Assembly (NCBI RefSeq): GCF_027595985.1
Contig: NC_073308.1
Coordinates: 13,670,511-13,734,510 of the forward strand
From: Sorex araneus
Taxonomy: Eukaryota; Chordata; Mammalia; Eulipotyphla; Soricidae
DNA: 64,000 nt
Direction of reading: 5' to 3'
Below are positions 1 to 25,883 of the stretch, piece after piece. Position numbers and translations under genes: made by a program. The notes under the pieces were generated by a model that had not been told where the DNA came from, made no database searches, and worked only from the letters and a program-made list of their open reading frames with translations. The first letter of the stretch is position 1, and each line of letters begins with the position of its first letter.

Positions 1-1136
1 GGCGGGTCAGTTCTGCGGGTCACCTGCATCTGTCCCCAGTCCCCACCCCGGTCAGGAACTTTCTCAGGCCCGCCTCAAGGAGCCCCAAGCAGGTTGTCAA
101 GATAAAGTGGGGGCTCAAAGAAGGACACAAGCAGGGGACACGCCAGCAGGACCTGGCCAGTGCGTTGGCCAGCATGTCCCTCCAGGGCCAGGGGCCAGTT
201 CTGTGGCAGATATTCACAGCACAGAGCCACAGAGCACTGCAGAAGCCCCCAGGCCCGGGTCCCAGCCCCGTTATTGGGGACACTCCAAGTCCACAGGAAG
301 CAGTCAGTGACCAGCAGTGGGCCCCCCGCGGCCCCCGCGGCCATCTGCCTCCCAGATGTGCCTCCATGCACAGATGAGCTGTTTATCTCTCACGACTTCT
401 GCGGGACACCTTGGGAACAAGGACACTTTTCAGCCTGACCACAATGCCCCCGCCCGTCCTGACACAGTGACCCCTGTCACCGAACCCTTCTCAAACCTGT
501 TTCACTTCAGACTTCCTGATGGTCCTCGGTGCCCTTCCCCACTCGGTGTGTCCCGCAGGGTCCACAGACCAGTGGGCCCCCTTCGTCCGGGCCTCTCTTG
601 TTGGCCAAGTGGCAGCTGATTTCTTTTTTTCCTACTTTATTTAAACTACAAAGTTGTTAGAATACAAAATCGTTCGTGACGGTTTGTTACAGGCATCCAA
701 TATCCCAGCCCAATGCCACCACCGCTGTCACCTTCCCTCCACCATTGTCCCCATTTTCCCAACCCCCCCTCAAGCCTGCCCTGTAGCAGGCCCACAATAA
801 TTTTTTTTTTTATACTGTTACTACTAAATGGCTAATGGAGTGATCTGAAAATGTCTCAGTAAAAGAAAGTTTTTGAAAATTGTTGCATCTCACCACGGGG
901 CATCGAATCCCTGGGTCCTTGTTGGAGGTTTACTTGCGGTGGCTGGGTTAGTGTCTTCGTTCACCACGTCCCTCACATCTGGTGGCCCCTACGGGGGTGT
1001 CGGTGCATCTGTGCCATGAGCAGGGGTCTTGGTCCCTGGGCCCCTGAGCCTTCCCCGGCACGCAGCAGAAGCAGGGGCCAGGCCGGGCGGGGAGGCGCGG
1101 GGCGGCAGGAATGTAGCCGGGACTTTTCTCTTGCAG
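1..1136. other. CPNE5 intron, left edge of the window
   Basis: No exon seen. About 615-880 looks like a minus-strand LINE-like retroelement tail; the remainder is unremarkable GC-rich intron. Confidence 0.6.
615..880 (-). mobile_element. Retroelement 3' fragment (LINE-like tail)
   Basis: Begins with a T-rich tract and contains CTCAAGCCTGCCCTGTAGCA, which recurs in similar form at 26000-26030 inside a better-defined minus-strand retroelement. Limits are approximate. Confidence 0.4.
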
Positions 1137-17059
<15,923 letters not shown>

Positions 17060-17840
17060 GCAGGGGTGCGGAGGGACCCCTTACGGCCCCGCGCCCCCCG
17101 GACCCCCCCGCGCGTCCCCACTGGTGGTGGAGGTGGGCTTCCAAACATCTCTCCGCATCCCGACTCCCCGGTCCAGCCCGCCGGGAAGTGGCTGTTGACC
17201 TCTGGGCGTCCAGGGGTCTCCCTCTCGCCTCCTGTGGCTCTTCCCGGACTGGGCACCCCACTTTCTGCCCATGCTGCTCCCAGTGGGCCGTGTGGCAGGC
17301 GGTGAGGAGGTCGGCACCCCTTGGACCCTGGATCTGTGGGCGCCTCCAGGCTGGATGCCATGGCCAGACAGCTGCCTCCCCCAGGGCCAGGTGCCCACAG
17401 AGGCCAGGCCAGCTGGCCACAAGGGGCCAGTCCCTCCTCCTCCTGCACCTGCTGCGGGACGTCCCAGCCTTGGGGCTCAGTTTCCATGGTCCACGCCCGG
17501 CTCTCGCTCGCCTCGGCTGCCCCAGCTGCTCCCCGCCCAGGCCACCCTGCCTCGGTCGCCCTGTCACACCCTGGTCCTTTACCTCAGGCTCCTGTCCTGC
17601 TGTGGAGAGGCGGGTGGGAGACCTTGCCCGGGGCCCACCGGACGCCCCTCCCTGTCCCCTTGGGAGCAGGTCAAGCATGTCAGCCCGCCCCCCCCCCCCG
17701 GCCGCATGCCCCCCTGCATGATGGTGGCCATGTCCCACAGTGCGGTCCTGTGCGCGTCTCCGAGACAGTCTCTGTGTGAAAGTTGCCTTAAACAAGTACA
17801 TCTGGTTCTTTTACTAAACAAGCGCCTGTTTCCTTTCTGC
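17060..17840 (+). other. CPNE5: CPNE5 3' untranslated region (approximate end)
   Basis: GC-rich sequence without repeats follows the CPNE5 stop. There is no canonical AATAAA. The best weak candidate for a cleavage signal is ACTAAA near 17813, in an AT-richer patch before an old LINE-like stretch begins. The 3' limit is inferred. Confidence 0.4.
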
Positions 17841-17889
17841 TCTCGGGAGGAGCACAGATGCGACTGACAGAGCCCAAGTTCTCTCCCTT

Positions 17890-18265
17890 CATTCTTCAGT
17901 CCGGGAATTCACTGAGCAAGGCCATGCTTGGCAGTGCCCTGCTTGGCACTGGAGATGCAGCCACAAGCAGGGGAGCACCCTGTGTCCACGGGGAGCTCAC
18001 GACTAACACACGGAGGAGACCAGGGGACAGAGAGGGGGCAGAATCACCGAAGCACAGAGGTGCAGAGGAAAACAGGACGCGGGATGAGAGTGACAGGTGC
18101 AGCGTTAGAGGAGATGGCCAGGGAGGGCCTGAGACAGGAATGTTGCAGCCGGCTGAGATGGAGAGAAGGAGGCCTGTCTGGTCCCTCGGGGAGGAGCAGT
18201 GAGTGCAAAGGCCCTGAGGCCAGGGTGGGGGGGTGTTTGGGTATTTGATAGGAGCGGGAGAAAAC
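17890..18265 (+). mobile_element. Ancient L2-like LINE fragment
   Basis: Phrases in order: GGCACTGGAGATGCAGCCAC, GGGGAGCTCACGACTAACAC and GTGCAAAGGCCCTGAGGCC, matching an old mammalian repeat I associate with L2. Confidence 0.45.
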
Positions 18266-19097
18266 AGGAGCTGGGAGCAGGTAGGTGAAGATTCCAGAAT
18301 GTGGTCTGGAGAGACAGCTCACAGCCTGCGAGCTGGGAGAAACTCCTGCCCACTGCGTTGGGAGTTGGCCCCAAGATGAGAGCGGACACAAAAGCCACAG
18401 TCAGAATGCTCTTAGAGCCACGCCGGCCGTGGACGCGTGGGAGGCATGGCCAGACCCTCCCGGTGGGGACACAGCCTCACCCAGGCCTCTCCTCAGACGT
18501 ATGGCTGTCCTTCCGGGGGCCTGCAGGAGGGGCTGGGGTCGGCGGGCACAGTCACGTCCGTGCCGCGGCCCCTGGGTCATCTCTGCCCCCTTGCAGCATC
18601 GGGGAGCGGCCATGCGAGTGGTGACAAGTGCGCGACAGGCCCAGGGCCTGCAGGACACCGTTCCCTTCACGTGGAAGTCCTTGTGGCTTCCCACTGGCTG
18701 CCAGGGAGAGGGCCACCTCCACCCCAGCCCCCCGCAGGCCAGCTCGGGGAGGCCAGGGCTGGGGTGCCGGGCGTGGGGCTGGTTCGCCTCTGATGATCCC
18801 ATGTGAATCCAGCTGACTCACACCCGCCTGTCACCGGGCGCTGGCTGACACGCCCCGATACACCCTAAGCGGAAACAGGGTGTGTCCTGCACAAGGCAGG
18901 GAAGTTCCTGGGAGCTGCGGGGCCCCACTGAGGGCTCCTGTGGAAGACTGGCAGGAAATGCCCACCTGCAGGGGAGCGGGCCCAAGGCCCAGAGTCTTCA
19001 CGTGTCTGCACTGGGCTCCGGCCCCATTTGGGGACAGAGTCTCCACAGAGGCCTTTGCAGAGCGTCATTCAGGGCCCTTGGCGGCCTGTGTCTCTGG

Positions 19098-19440
19098 GTG
19101 CGTGTGCGTGTGTGTGTGTGTCTGTGTATATGTGTGTGCATGTGGGTGTTACTGTGGGAGATGTGTGTGCATGTGTGTTTGTGTGTGAGGGTGTTCATGG
19201 GTATATGTGTATGTGGGAGTCTGTAAATCTGCGTGTATGTGTGTGTGAGTGTGTGTGTGAGCGTGTGTATGGGTGTGCCATGTATATGTGTGCATGTGGG
19301 CGTGTGTGTATGTGTATGTCTAAGTGTGTGTGTATATGGATATGTATGGGTGTGGGGATATGTATGAGTATTGTGCAAGTGTGCATCTTTATGTGGATGT
19401 GTGTGCATGTGCACATGTGTGTGTACATGTGTGGGTGGCT
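19098..19440. repeat. Degenerate TG-rich repeat
   Basis: About 340 bases of GTGTGTATGTG-type units with irregular interruptions. Confidence 0.9.
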
Positions 19441-20029
19441 GTGTCTTGGGACAGGTGATCCCCTGGCTCTAGGACAGCACGTGTGTGTGTTCAGGAGGCC
19501 AGAGGGAAGGTCAAGGACTTGGGGCTTCCCAGAGGAGGCGGGAGAGGCCACTCCTGGCCTGGTTCTTCGGAGAGGAGAGAGACCCCGATGCCGCATGCGG
19601 GGCGCGAGGCTCAGGAGGCACAGCTCCTCCCCTCTGCGCGCTGTAGGCTCTCTCGTGGCTGGAGGGTGTGGTTGGTGGGGCCAGGAGAAGGGAGAGGCAG
19701 GCAGGAAACGCTTCGGGGCCAGCGGCACCCCCCAGCCTTCAGCCCCCACATTCTTCCTCCACCCCCTTCCTTCTGCCTCGGCAGTGCCTCTTGTTCACTT
19801 GCCCCGGGGCCTTGAATGAATCCAAATTCAGTGCTCACGAGTGCTGCTCAGAGCCAAGAGCAGCCTCGCACAGGCGCTGGGCTCTGGGGGCTCTTCTCTA
19901 GGGACCCCAGGGAGGAGGGGGCGTCGCCGCCGTGGTCCCATTCGCTTGGCAAGGAAACTGAGCAAGAATGACCCCGTCAGAGGAGCTGGTGGCTCGGGCC
20001 TGTCCCCTGGACCTCAGTACTTCTTTTCC

Positions 20030-20690
20030 TTTTTTTTAAACTCAGAGTGACTTTTACCGATCATGCTAATAACACACAAGTCAAACAGACAAGTGCAAAT
20101 ATAAACCAAAAGAAAAACAGACAATGGACAAATTCTGTTTTTTAAAAAACGTGTTGACCAGTAATATTAGTTAAATGGCTAATCCCAGAGAATGTATTTT
20201 GGAAAAGCTTGGAGTCATCAGAAGTCATTCTGGCATTTCAAACAGCTATGTACAGTATCGGCTAAGATTAGTTTATGTACGTAAATGTTGAAGAGAAACA
20301 GGGCAAAACATTTAAAAACTAATAATACAGTCAAGTACGAAACTTGGGAGGGGTAAGAATACATATTTAAAAAGTCAGGGAAGAACATTATCAGGGAAAA
20401 TTACAGAACCAGTACTATTTACTACATTAATAATACAGCATTACAAAGAGGGTCGGGGTAAGGTGCATTTACCCAATGCACTAGCTTCAAAGTTCAAAGA
20501 GGAAAAAGGCCAATAGCTGCTTTCATCAGGAGCAGCTAATTGTTTTTCAAAGAAAGCCTATGAACAATGATTGTTTAATGCTACAAGTTTACAGCAAAGA
20601 CAAAACTAAAATAGCCGCAAATTCACAAGGCAGTGCTTCCACAGAATTATCATCCCATGGTCCATGCAGTGCCTACGGCCTCAGGATTTC
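20030..20690. other. AT-rich block beside the GPCR 3' end
   Basis: An abrupt, visibly A/T-rich stretch inside very GC-rich surroundings. It starts at an eight-T run (20030) and ends about 70 bases before the receptor stop. It may be receptor 3'UTR plus an unrecognised retroposed piece. No clear target duplication or known repeat phrase was found. Confidence 0.5.
20574..20579 (-). promoter_or_regulatory. Candidate poly(A) signal ATTAAA for the GPCR
   Basis: On the minus strand ATTAAA occurs about 180 bases beyond the receptor stop, in a markedly AT-rich region. No AATAAA was seen nearer. Inferred. Confidence 0.35.
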
Positions 20691-20760
20691 CGCCAGTCTC
20701 ACCGGGACCTGGGTGCTGGTCTCTCTAAGGCCCCCCATGTCTCTCCAGCTACACCCCGCC

Positions 20761-21786
20761 TTAGGCTGTCTCCTCAGGCCCCGCCATAGCCCCGAGGCCA
20801 GGCAGGACGTGCTCTCTCCCCACGGCAGCGACCCTGCCGCCCCCAGGGGGCCTGGGAGCCCTCGGCAGGCGGAGGAGGTCCTGGAGGCCTGCTCGGAAGG
20901 GGCGGGAGAGGTAGAAGCAGAGGATGGGGCTGACGGCACAGTTGGAGTAGGCCAGGATGGTGCAGAGGCTGGAGGCCACAAAGACCCCCAGGGTGTCAGG
21001 CAGGGCCCCCACGGCTGACAGGTAGCCCAGCACAGAGCAGGGGCCCCACATCAGCACGAAGACCCCCAGCACGGTGAGCATGAGCCCTGTGTTCTCGCGA
21101 TGCTCCCGGACGCTCTCCCCCGTGGGCCCCCGGGGCTGCGTCCTCAGCAGCCAGCCCACGTGGCTGAAGGAGCAGCCGAGGCCTAGCGCGCAGGGCAGGA
21201 AGGCCAGCGCCCCCAGCAGGGCGAAGTAGCAGGACGTCTGGGGGGGGCTGCGCAGCAGCAGGCAGGCCAGCGCCCCCGGCCCGGCCCCCGCCAGCCCCTG
21301 GAACAGCCAGTTGGGCAGTGAGGCCGCCAGCCCCAGGGCCCACATGGCCCCACAGAGCAGCAGGCGGGCGGCCGGGCCGGCAGGGAGGGCCGCGGGGGGC
21401 CGGGCCACGGCGGCGTGGCGCAGCAGGGCCGTGGCCACCATGCTGTAGAAGGTGCAGAACATGGTGGCGGTGTTGGCGGCCTGGCTGGCCGTGCACAGCG
21501 CCGGGCCCAGCCACCAGCCAGCGCGCAGGAAGCTGAGCAGCTGCACGGGCACCACACAGGCCAGGAAGAGCAGGTCGGACAGCGTGATGTTCACCATCAG
21601 GCTGTTGGTCAGGGCCAGCAGTGGGCGGACAGGGCCGCGCGGGCCCCGGCCCACCACCAGCAGCATGAGCCCGTTGGCTGTGAACCCCACCAGCAGGATG
21701 AGGCCGCAGGCAGCCGCCAAGGCCAGGCGCAGGGCTGGCCCCGCCCCCGGGGGTGCTGTGGCGTTGAGCTCTGGCCCCGGGCCCAT
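20761..21786 (-). CDS. Class A GPCR, galanin receptor/GPR151-like, uncharacterised
   Basis: An uninterrupted frame of 341 codons plus stop, read right to left. Seven hydrophobic segments lie at about residues 19-46, 58-87, 98-121, 141-163, 185-214, 234-259 and 264-294. Receptor landmarks are present: N39 in TM1, LSD71 in TM2, C98 before TM3 with C175 in the second loop, W149 in TM4, P198 in TM5 and W247-G-P249 in TM6. The TM7 stretch AYSNCAVSPI closely resembles the AYSNSSVNPI of galanin receptors, and SLPNWLF recalls GPR151. Key sites are altered: DRY reads L122-R-H, and NPxxY reads S286-P-I-L-C. N8 sits in an N-glycosylation site (NAT). The start chosen is the Met just after an acceptor-like CCCGCAG, suggesting a 5'UTR intron; the frame stays open for 45 more codons upstream. 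Receptor class is seen; ligand and family branch are inferred. An old decaying gene is the alternative. Confidence 0.8.
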   Translation of the reverse strand: MGPGPELNATAPPGAGPALRLALAAACGLILLVGFTANGLMLLVVGRGPRGPVRPLLALTNSLMVNITLSDLLFLACVVPVQLLSFLRAGWWLGPALCTASQAANTATMFCTFYSMVATALLRHAAVARPPAALPAGPAARLLLCGAMWALGLAASLPNWLFQGLAGAGPGALACLLLRSPPQTSCYFALLGALAFLPCALGLGCSFSHVGWLLRTQPRGPTGESVREHRENTGLMLTVLGVFVLMWGPCSVLGYLSAVGALPDTLGVFVASSLCTILAYSNCAVSPILCFYLSRPFRAGLQDLLRLPRAPRPPGGGRVAAVGREHVLPGLGAMAGPEETA

Positions 21787-21974
21787 GCTCCTGCGGGCAC
21801 ACGTGACCATTAGCATCCGCTCCCGCCTGCTGCCTCCCCGTCCCACCGTGCACACTGGGCTACATGGCCGCACCCTGGGCCCGCAGCAGCCCCTGACCTT
21901 GGCTAAGTGATCGGTGTCCATCAGTCTCCGGGAGACGAATGTCAGCAGGGGCTGTCCTGCAGGGGGACCCTGGG

Positions 21975-22090
21975 GAACTTGGGTTTGGGGCTGACCACGG
22001 CTCTGTGCTCAGCGATCTCTCCTGGAGGGCTCGGGGGCCATATGGGGCACTGCAGGTGGGTGACATGCAAGGCAACGGGATTCCTGTTCT
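21975..22090 (-). mobile_element. SINE fragment, antisense
   Basis: GGCTCTGTGCTCAGCGATCT and GGGGGCCATATGGGGCACTG. The head is lost. Confidence 0.55.
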
Positions 22091-22502
22091 GTCCCTTGGG
22101 ACCCTCGTCCACTGCATGTTTTGATTTGGCCTTTTTGATTGATAAGATTTCTTCAGGGAGTTCAAATGAACGCTGATCAATAGACACCCCGCCTAGGAGA
22201 CCCGTGTGTCTGATGTCCAAGTTCACTGGGAAGGCGGTTCTCACAGGCCTCCCCCCACCCCGGCCCCCTGAGGGGTCCCCAGGCCTGGTCTCCCTGAAAG
22301 TCTGGAGGACAGAATCCAGTTCACCCCTCAGCAGGACTTGGCTCCCCTGGGCTTGGGCACACCTGGAAGCACAGAGCAGACCCAGCCAGAGCTGGAAGCT
22401 TCGCTGCAGAAGAGGTGAGACGTGGGGAGAGGCAGGGGCTCCGGCACCTCTCCTCCTCGGGGTCCACACCCCACATCATCCTGTCCCAAGGTCTGTGGCT
22501 TT

Positions 22503-22658
22503 GGGGCCAGAGCGATGGTACAGCGGGCAGGGCGTTCACCTTACATGCAGCTGATCTGGGATCAACCCCCGGCATCCCTAATGGCCCTGAGCACTGCCAG
22601 GAGTGATTTCTGAGTGCAGAGTAAGGAGCAAGCCCTGAGCAGCGCTGGGTGTGAACCC

Positions 22659-22660
<2 letters not shown>
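22503..22660 (+). mobile_element. SINE with CA-repeat tail
   Basis: GGGGCCAGAGCGATGGTACA head through GCGCTGGGTGTGAACCCAA. The poly(A) tail is replaced by (AC)n at 22661-22710. Confidence 0.85.
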
Positions 22661-22713
<53 letters not shown>

Positions 22714-22752
22714 CAAGTTCTGTAACTTCACTTCTGCTTTGAGGATACTGGG
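22661..22752. repeat. (AC)n plus 40-bp unique block, copy 1
   Basis: After the AC run comes AAACAAGTTCTGTAACTTCA, then CTTCTGCTTTGAGGATACTG. A near-identical block lies at 23043-23129. Confidence 0.85.
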
Positions 22753-23038
22753 GCCCAATCTGACCCTGTCCACCGCCTGCTGGCTTTGTGAGTGGCACCA
22801 GCCTGGCCCAGGGCTTCTTAAAACCCTTTACCACCCGTGACACCTGAGAAACACAGCCAGGCAAGCTCTGCCAGAAACACTTTGGGACTCATTGCCTGTC
22901 CGAGTTTGAATTCAGTTTTGGTCGTTGTTCTAGAAAAGGTTTAAAAACTGTTCACTGTTAAAATTTCACAAATTTTCACATGTCCCCACACTCAGTCCAT
23001 GTGGGGTTGTCTCCCACAGTTGGAAAAGCTGAAGTCTA

Positions 23039-23042
<4 letters not shown>

Positions 23043-23089
<47 letters not shown>

Positions 23090-23129
23090 CAAGTTCTGTA
23101 ACTTCACTTCTGCTTTGTGGGTACTGGGG
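23043..23129. repeat. (AC)n plus 40-bp unique block, copy 2
   Basis: Same order as 22661-22752, with only a few substitutions (CTTTGTGGGTACTGGGG). Confidence 0.85.
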
Positions 23130-23234
23130 GGTAACAGCAGCCCCCACCTTTCCTGGGACTGATGGGGGCCAAGCAGGTGATATGGGGTGGGAGAGATGCT
23201 GGGGGGGGGTGAGCCCTGGCCCTGGGTCCATCCC

Positions 23235-23315
23235 CCGAGCCGCATAGGGAATGACCCCTGGACACAGAGCCAGGAACAGCTCCTGGGCACAGTAGGTGCC
23301 AAACAAAACTAAGAC
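23235..23315 (+). mobile_element. SINE 3' fragment
   Basis: GAATGACCCCTGGACACAGA, GCCAGGAACAGCTCCTGGGC and a short A-rich end. Confidence 0.5.
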
Positions 23316-23869
23316 TAAGCACCAAACCCTCAGGGCAGAGGGTGCCTGGCACCCAGTGGGGCCCTGCCTGGCCATGCCCGGTTCCCAGAAGCCCTGTTCA
23401 TGAGTATCGTGACCCGACCCTCACTCCTGCCTCTCATCTGTAGTCTGAGCCCCGTCTGCCCAGTCCCACCATCCACCCCCATCAGCTCCCCTGCGGCAGG
23501 AACCTTGGAGACTCACCTGCTGTGAAGCCTGCACAGGAGCCAGAAGAGGGCACTGGGCAGTGCTGGCCCTTCCGGTTCTCACCACAGGACAGGATTCAGG
23601 CGGGAGGTGGGAGCAGAGCCGAGAGGGCGGCGGCAGCTGTGCTGTCCCGGAGGGCGGGCCTGGCCCCCCGGAATCACACCCTGCTGCCGGCCTCATTAGC
23701 TCGAGGCCCCACAGGACCGAGATGTTGGAGGCTGCCGGGCCCCTGGGCCCCAGGGATGGCTGGGGATGGGCCAGGACTTGACCTGGCGCCAGTGTCTGCG
23801 TCTGTCTCTGGTCTAGGAAGTGACAGTGGTCTAAGAGGCCTGAGCACGAGAGAGCCAGGGGAAGGGTTT

Positions 23870-23999
23870 GGTTTTTGTTTGTATTTTTGGGCCATACCAG
23901 GTGATGCTCAAGTGTTACTCCTAGAAGTACTGAGGGACCATGCGGGTCAGCTGTTTACAAAGGCCAGTGTACCATCTGCTGTACCATCTCTCTGGCCCC
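23870..23999 (-). mobile_element. SINE, antisense, diverged
   Basis: From TTTTTGGGCCATACCAGGTG to CTGTACCATCTCTCTGGCCC. Confidence 0.75.
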
Positions 24000-24194
24000 C
24001 TAATGGGTCACTTTAATCTCACCCACCTGAGAGGTGTCAAAGCAGGCAGGCAGGTCGATAGAGAAGGGCCCCCTAAGGCAGTGAATTCCTGAGAAGTAAT
24101 AAAACCAACTAGTCCTAAGGCTGTTAAAAGCCCACCTGTGGACACAGGATTTATGGCCTGATAAGATTTTTACAAGTCACCCTGGGACCCTTGC

Positions 24195-24530
24195 CAGTGT
24201 CAGCATCCAATAAAAATAAATAATAGTTTCAATACAACCATAAATATTGCAAACCACAATACCAATAAGGAAAGGGGAGAGAGAGACAGACAGACAGAGA
24301 CAGAGAGAGATAGAGAGAGAGACAGACAGACAGAGACAGGCAGAGACAGGGACAGAGACAGAAGTTTCTGTCATAGAGACAGGTGGGAGTAGTGTGGGGG
24401 GGAACCCGGGGCCTTGGTGGTGGAAATGCGACTGGTGAGGGCACAGGTGTTGGAAGATCGTATGACCCAAACTCAATCATGAGCAACTTTGTGTGTCTCA
24501 GGGTGATTCAATTAAAAAAACTAAGAAACG
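24195..24530 (+). mobile_element. LINE-like 3' end (shrew L1-type tail)
   Basis: Holds a CAGA/GA-rich stretch (24270-24365) and ends AATCATGAGCAACTTTGTGT, then GGTGATTCAATTAAAAAAA. The same terminal phrase recurs at 51265-51310. Confidence 0.6.
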
Positions 24531-24849
24531 TGGTAGCAGGAACTGTCCCCCCACCCTGCCCCTTCCCTCTCCCTCGCCTTCTCCCACGCATGTGCGCACA
24601 TTGCTGTGACACTAAGGAAAGCCAGTGACGGGGTCTCTGGGGCACAGCTGGTAAGCTCCAGCACAGGGACACAGGTGACGGGGCCCGCATGCCCTGGCGG
24701 TGACAAGTCAGACAGTCCAGGTGAGGAACAGACATGCTGAAGGTGATGAAGCAGAGGGACAAGACCAGGTCATCACACCTAGGGGACACTAGGACATGAG
24801 ATTCTGAAGATCAGAGAGACAGACACAAGGTGAATGATGTCATACACGT

Positions 24850-24978
24850 CATGCTCAGGCTCCTGGCTCTGTGCTCAGGGATCACTCCTGGTGGTGCTCG
24901 GGGACCTGTGAATGCAGAGATTGAATCTGGCCACATGCAAGGCCAGTGCCTTCCCCGCTGTACTATCTTTCCAACCCG
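24850..24978 (-). mobile_element. SINE, antisense, diverged
   Basis: GGCTCTGTGCTCAGGGATCA through CCCCGCTGTACTATCTTTCC. Confidence 0.7.
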
Positions 24979-25098
24979 CACAGCTGAGTCCTCAGAACCC
25001 ACTAGCAAAGGAATGAATCCACTTTGGTGCCAGAATTATGGGCATTGGATCCACCAAGTCCTCAGCCCTGAGCTCTGCCAGGTGGGAAACCCCCCCTC

Positions 25099-25146
<48 letters not shown>
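25099..25146. repeat. (CA)n microsatellite
   Basis: Uninterrupted CA run of about 24 units. Confidence 0.95.
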
Positions 25147-25147
<1 letters not shown>

Positions 25148-25187
25148 CCCTGGATTCTGTGTGTTTGCTTCTAGCAACGAGCACTCG

Positions 25188-25264
25188 CTGTGCTATTGCT
25201 CCAGCCCCTCTACACACTTCTTAATGGCATCTCAGTGTATAGAGGGGCTGGAGCAATAGCACAG
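25188..25264. repeat. Inverted repeat made from two SINE heads
   Basis: The 28-base arm at 25188-25215 is complementary to 25235-25264 apart from two extra bases, with a loop of about 19 bases. The left arm is an antisense SINE head, the right arm the start of the next forward SINE. Confidence 0.85.
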
Positions 25265-25385
25265 CAGGTAGGGCGTTTGCCTTGCACGCAGCTGATCCAG
25301 GTTCGATTCCCAGCATCCCATATGGTCCCCTGAGCACTGCAATTGTATAATTGCAGGTGTGACCCAAAAATAAAAAAAAAAAAAG
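25244..25385 (+). mobile_element. SINE, internally shortened
   Basis: Good head and GGTTCGATTCCCAGCATCCC, but the middle of the body is replaced by a small palindrome, GCAATTGTATAATTGC, before the GTGTGACCC...A(n) end. Confidence 0.85.
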
Positions 25386-25658
25386 CGTGTACAGGGCTAG
25401 GTGCTTGGAGCATGGTTGTTTTGCTTTTGCTTTGACGAGTGCCAGGGACTGAACCCAGGGCCCTGTCCGTGCAAAAGCAACACTCCTGGAACACACGTTG
25501 GGCTCTGAGCCCTGTGCACTGTGGTCCTGATGAGCACTGCTGGGGAGGTGCCCCTCCCCCAAACCAAAAGCTAAGGCTAGTAATAAGGGTGGGGACTCCC
25601 CCATTGAGGAACGTCTTGTCTTCAGGCATTAGAGGCTAAGATTCTGGGGTTTTTAATT

Positions 25659-25830
25659 TGCTTGCTTTTGTTTTGGAGGCCACACCTGGCGATGCTTAGG
25701 GGTTACTCCTGGCTCTGCACTCAGGAATCACTCCTGGCAGTGCTCAGGGACCGTATGGGATGCTGGAGATTCAATGGGCTCATGCAAGGCAAGTGCCTTC
25801 CCCACTGGACAATCTATCTCTCTGGTCCCG
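25659..25830 (-). mobile_element. SINE, antisense
   Basis: CACACCTGGCGATGCTTAGG, ACTCCTGGCTCTGCACTCAG and a degraded head CTATCTCTCTGGTCCC. Confidence 0.85.
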
Positions 25831-25883
25831 AGATCGAGATTCTGATAAAACAGAGGGAGGCTCGGTTTCCTGCTCCCTTTCTT

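Larger units (their letters stand above)
17841..20573. other. Intergenic stretch between CPNE5 and the GPCR gene
   Basis: Holds an L2-like fragment (17890-18265), GC-rich unique sequence, a TG repeat (19098-19440), a weak MIR-like patch near 19930-19990, and the start of an AT-rich block from 20030. No convincing exon was seen. Confidence 0.6.

Noticed and set aside
20996-21853. 285-codon second frame over the GPCR gene
   Set aside because: A shifted shadow of the receptor frame with no hydrophobic helix pattern.
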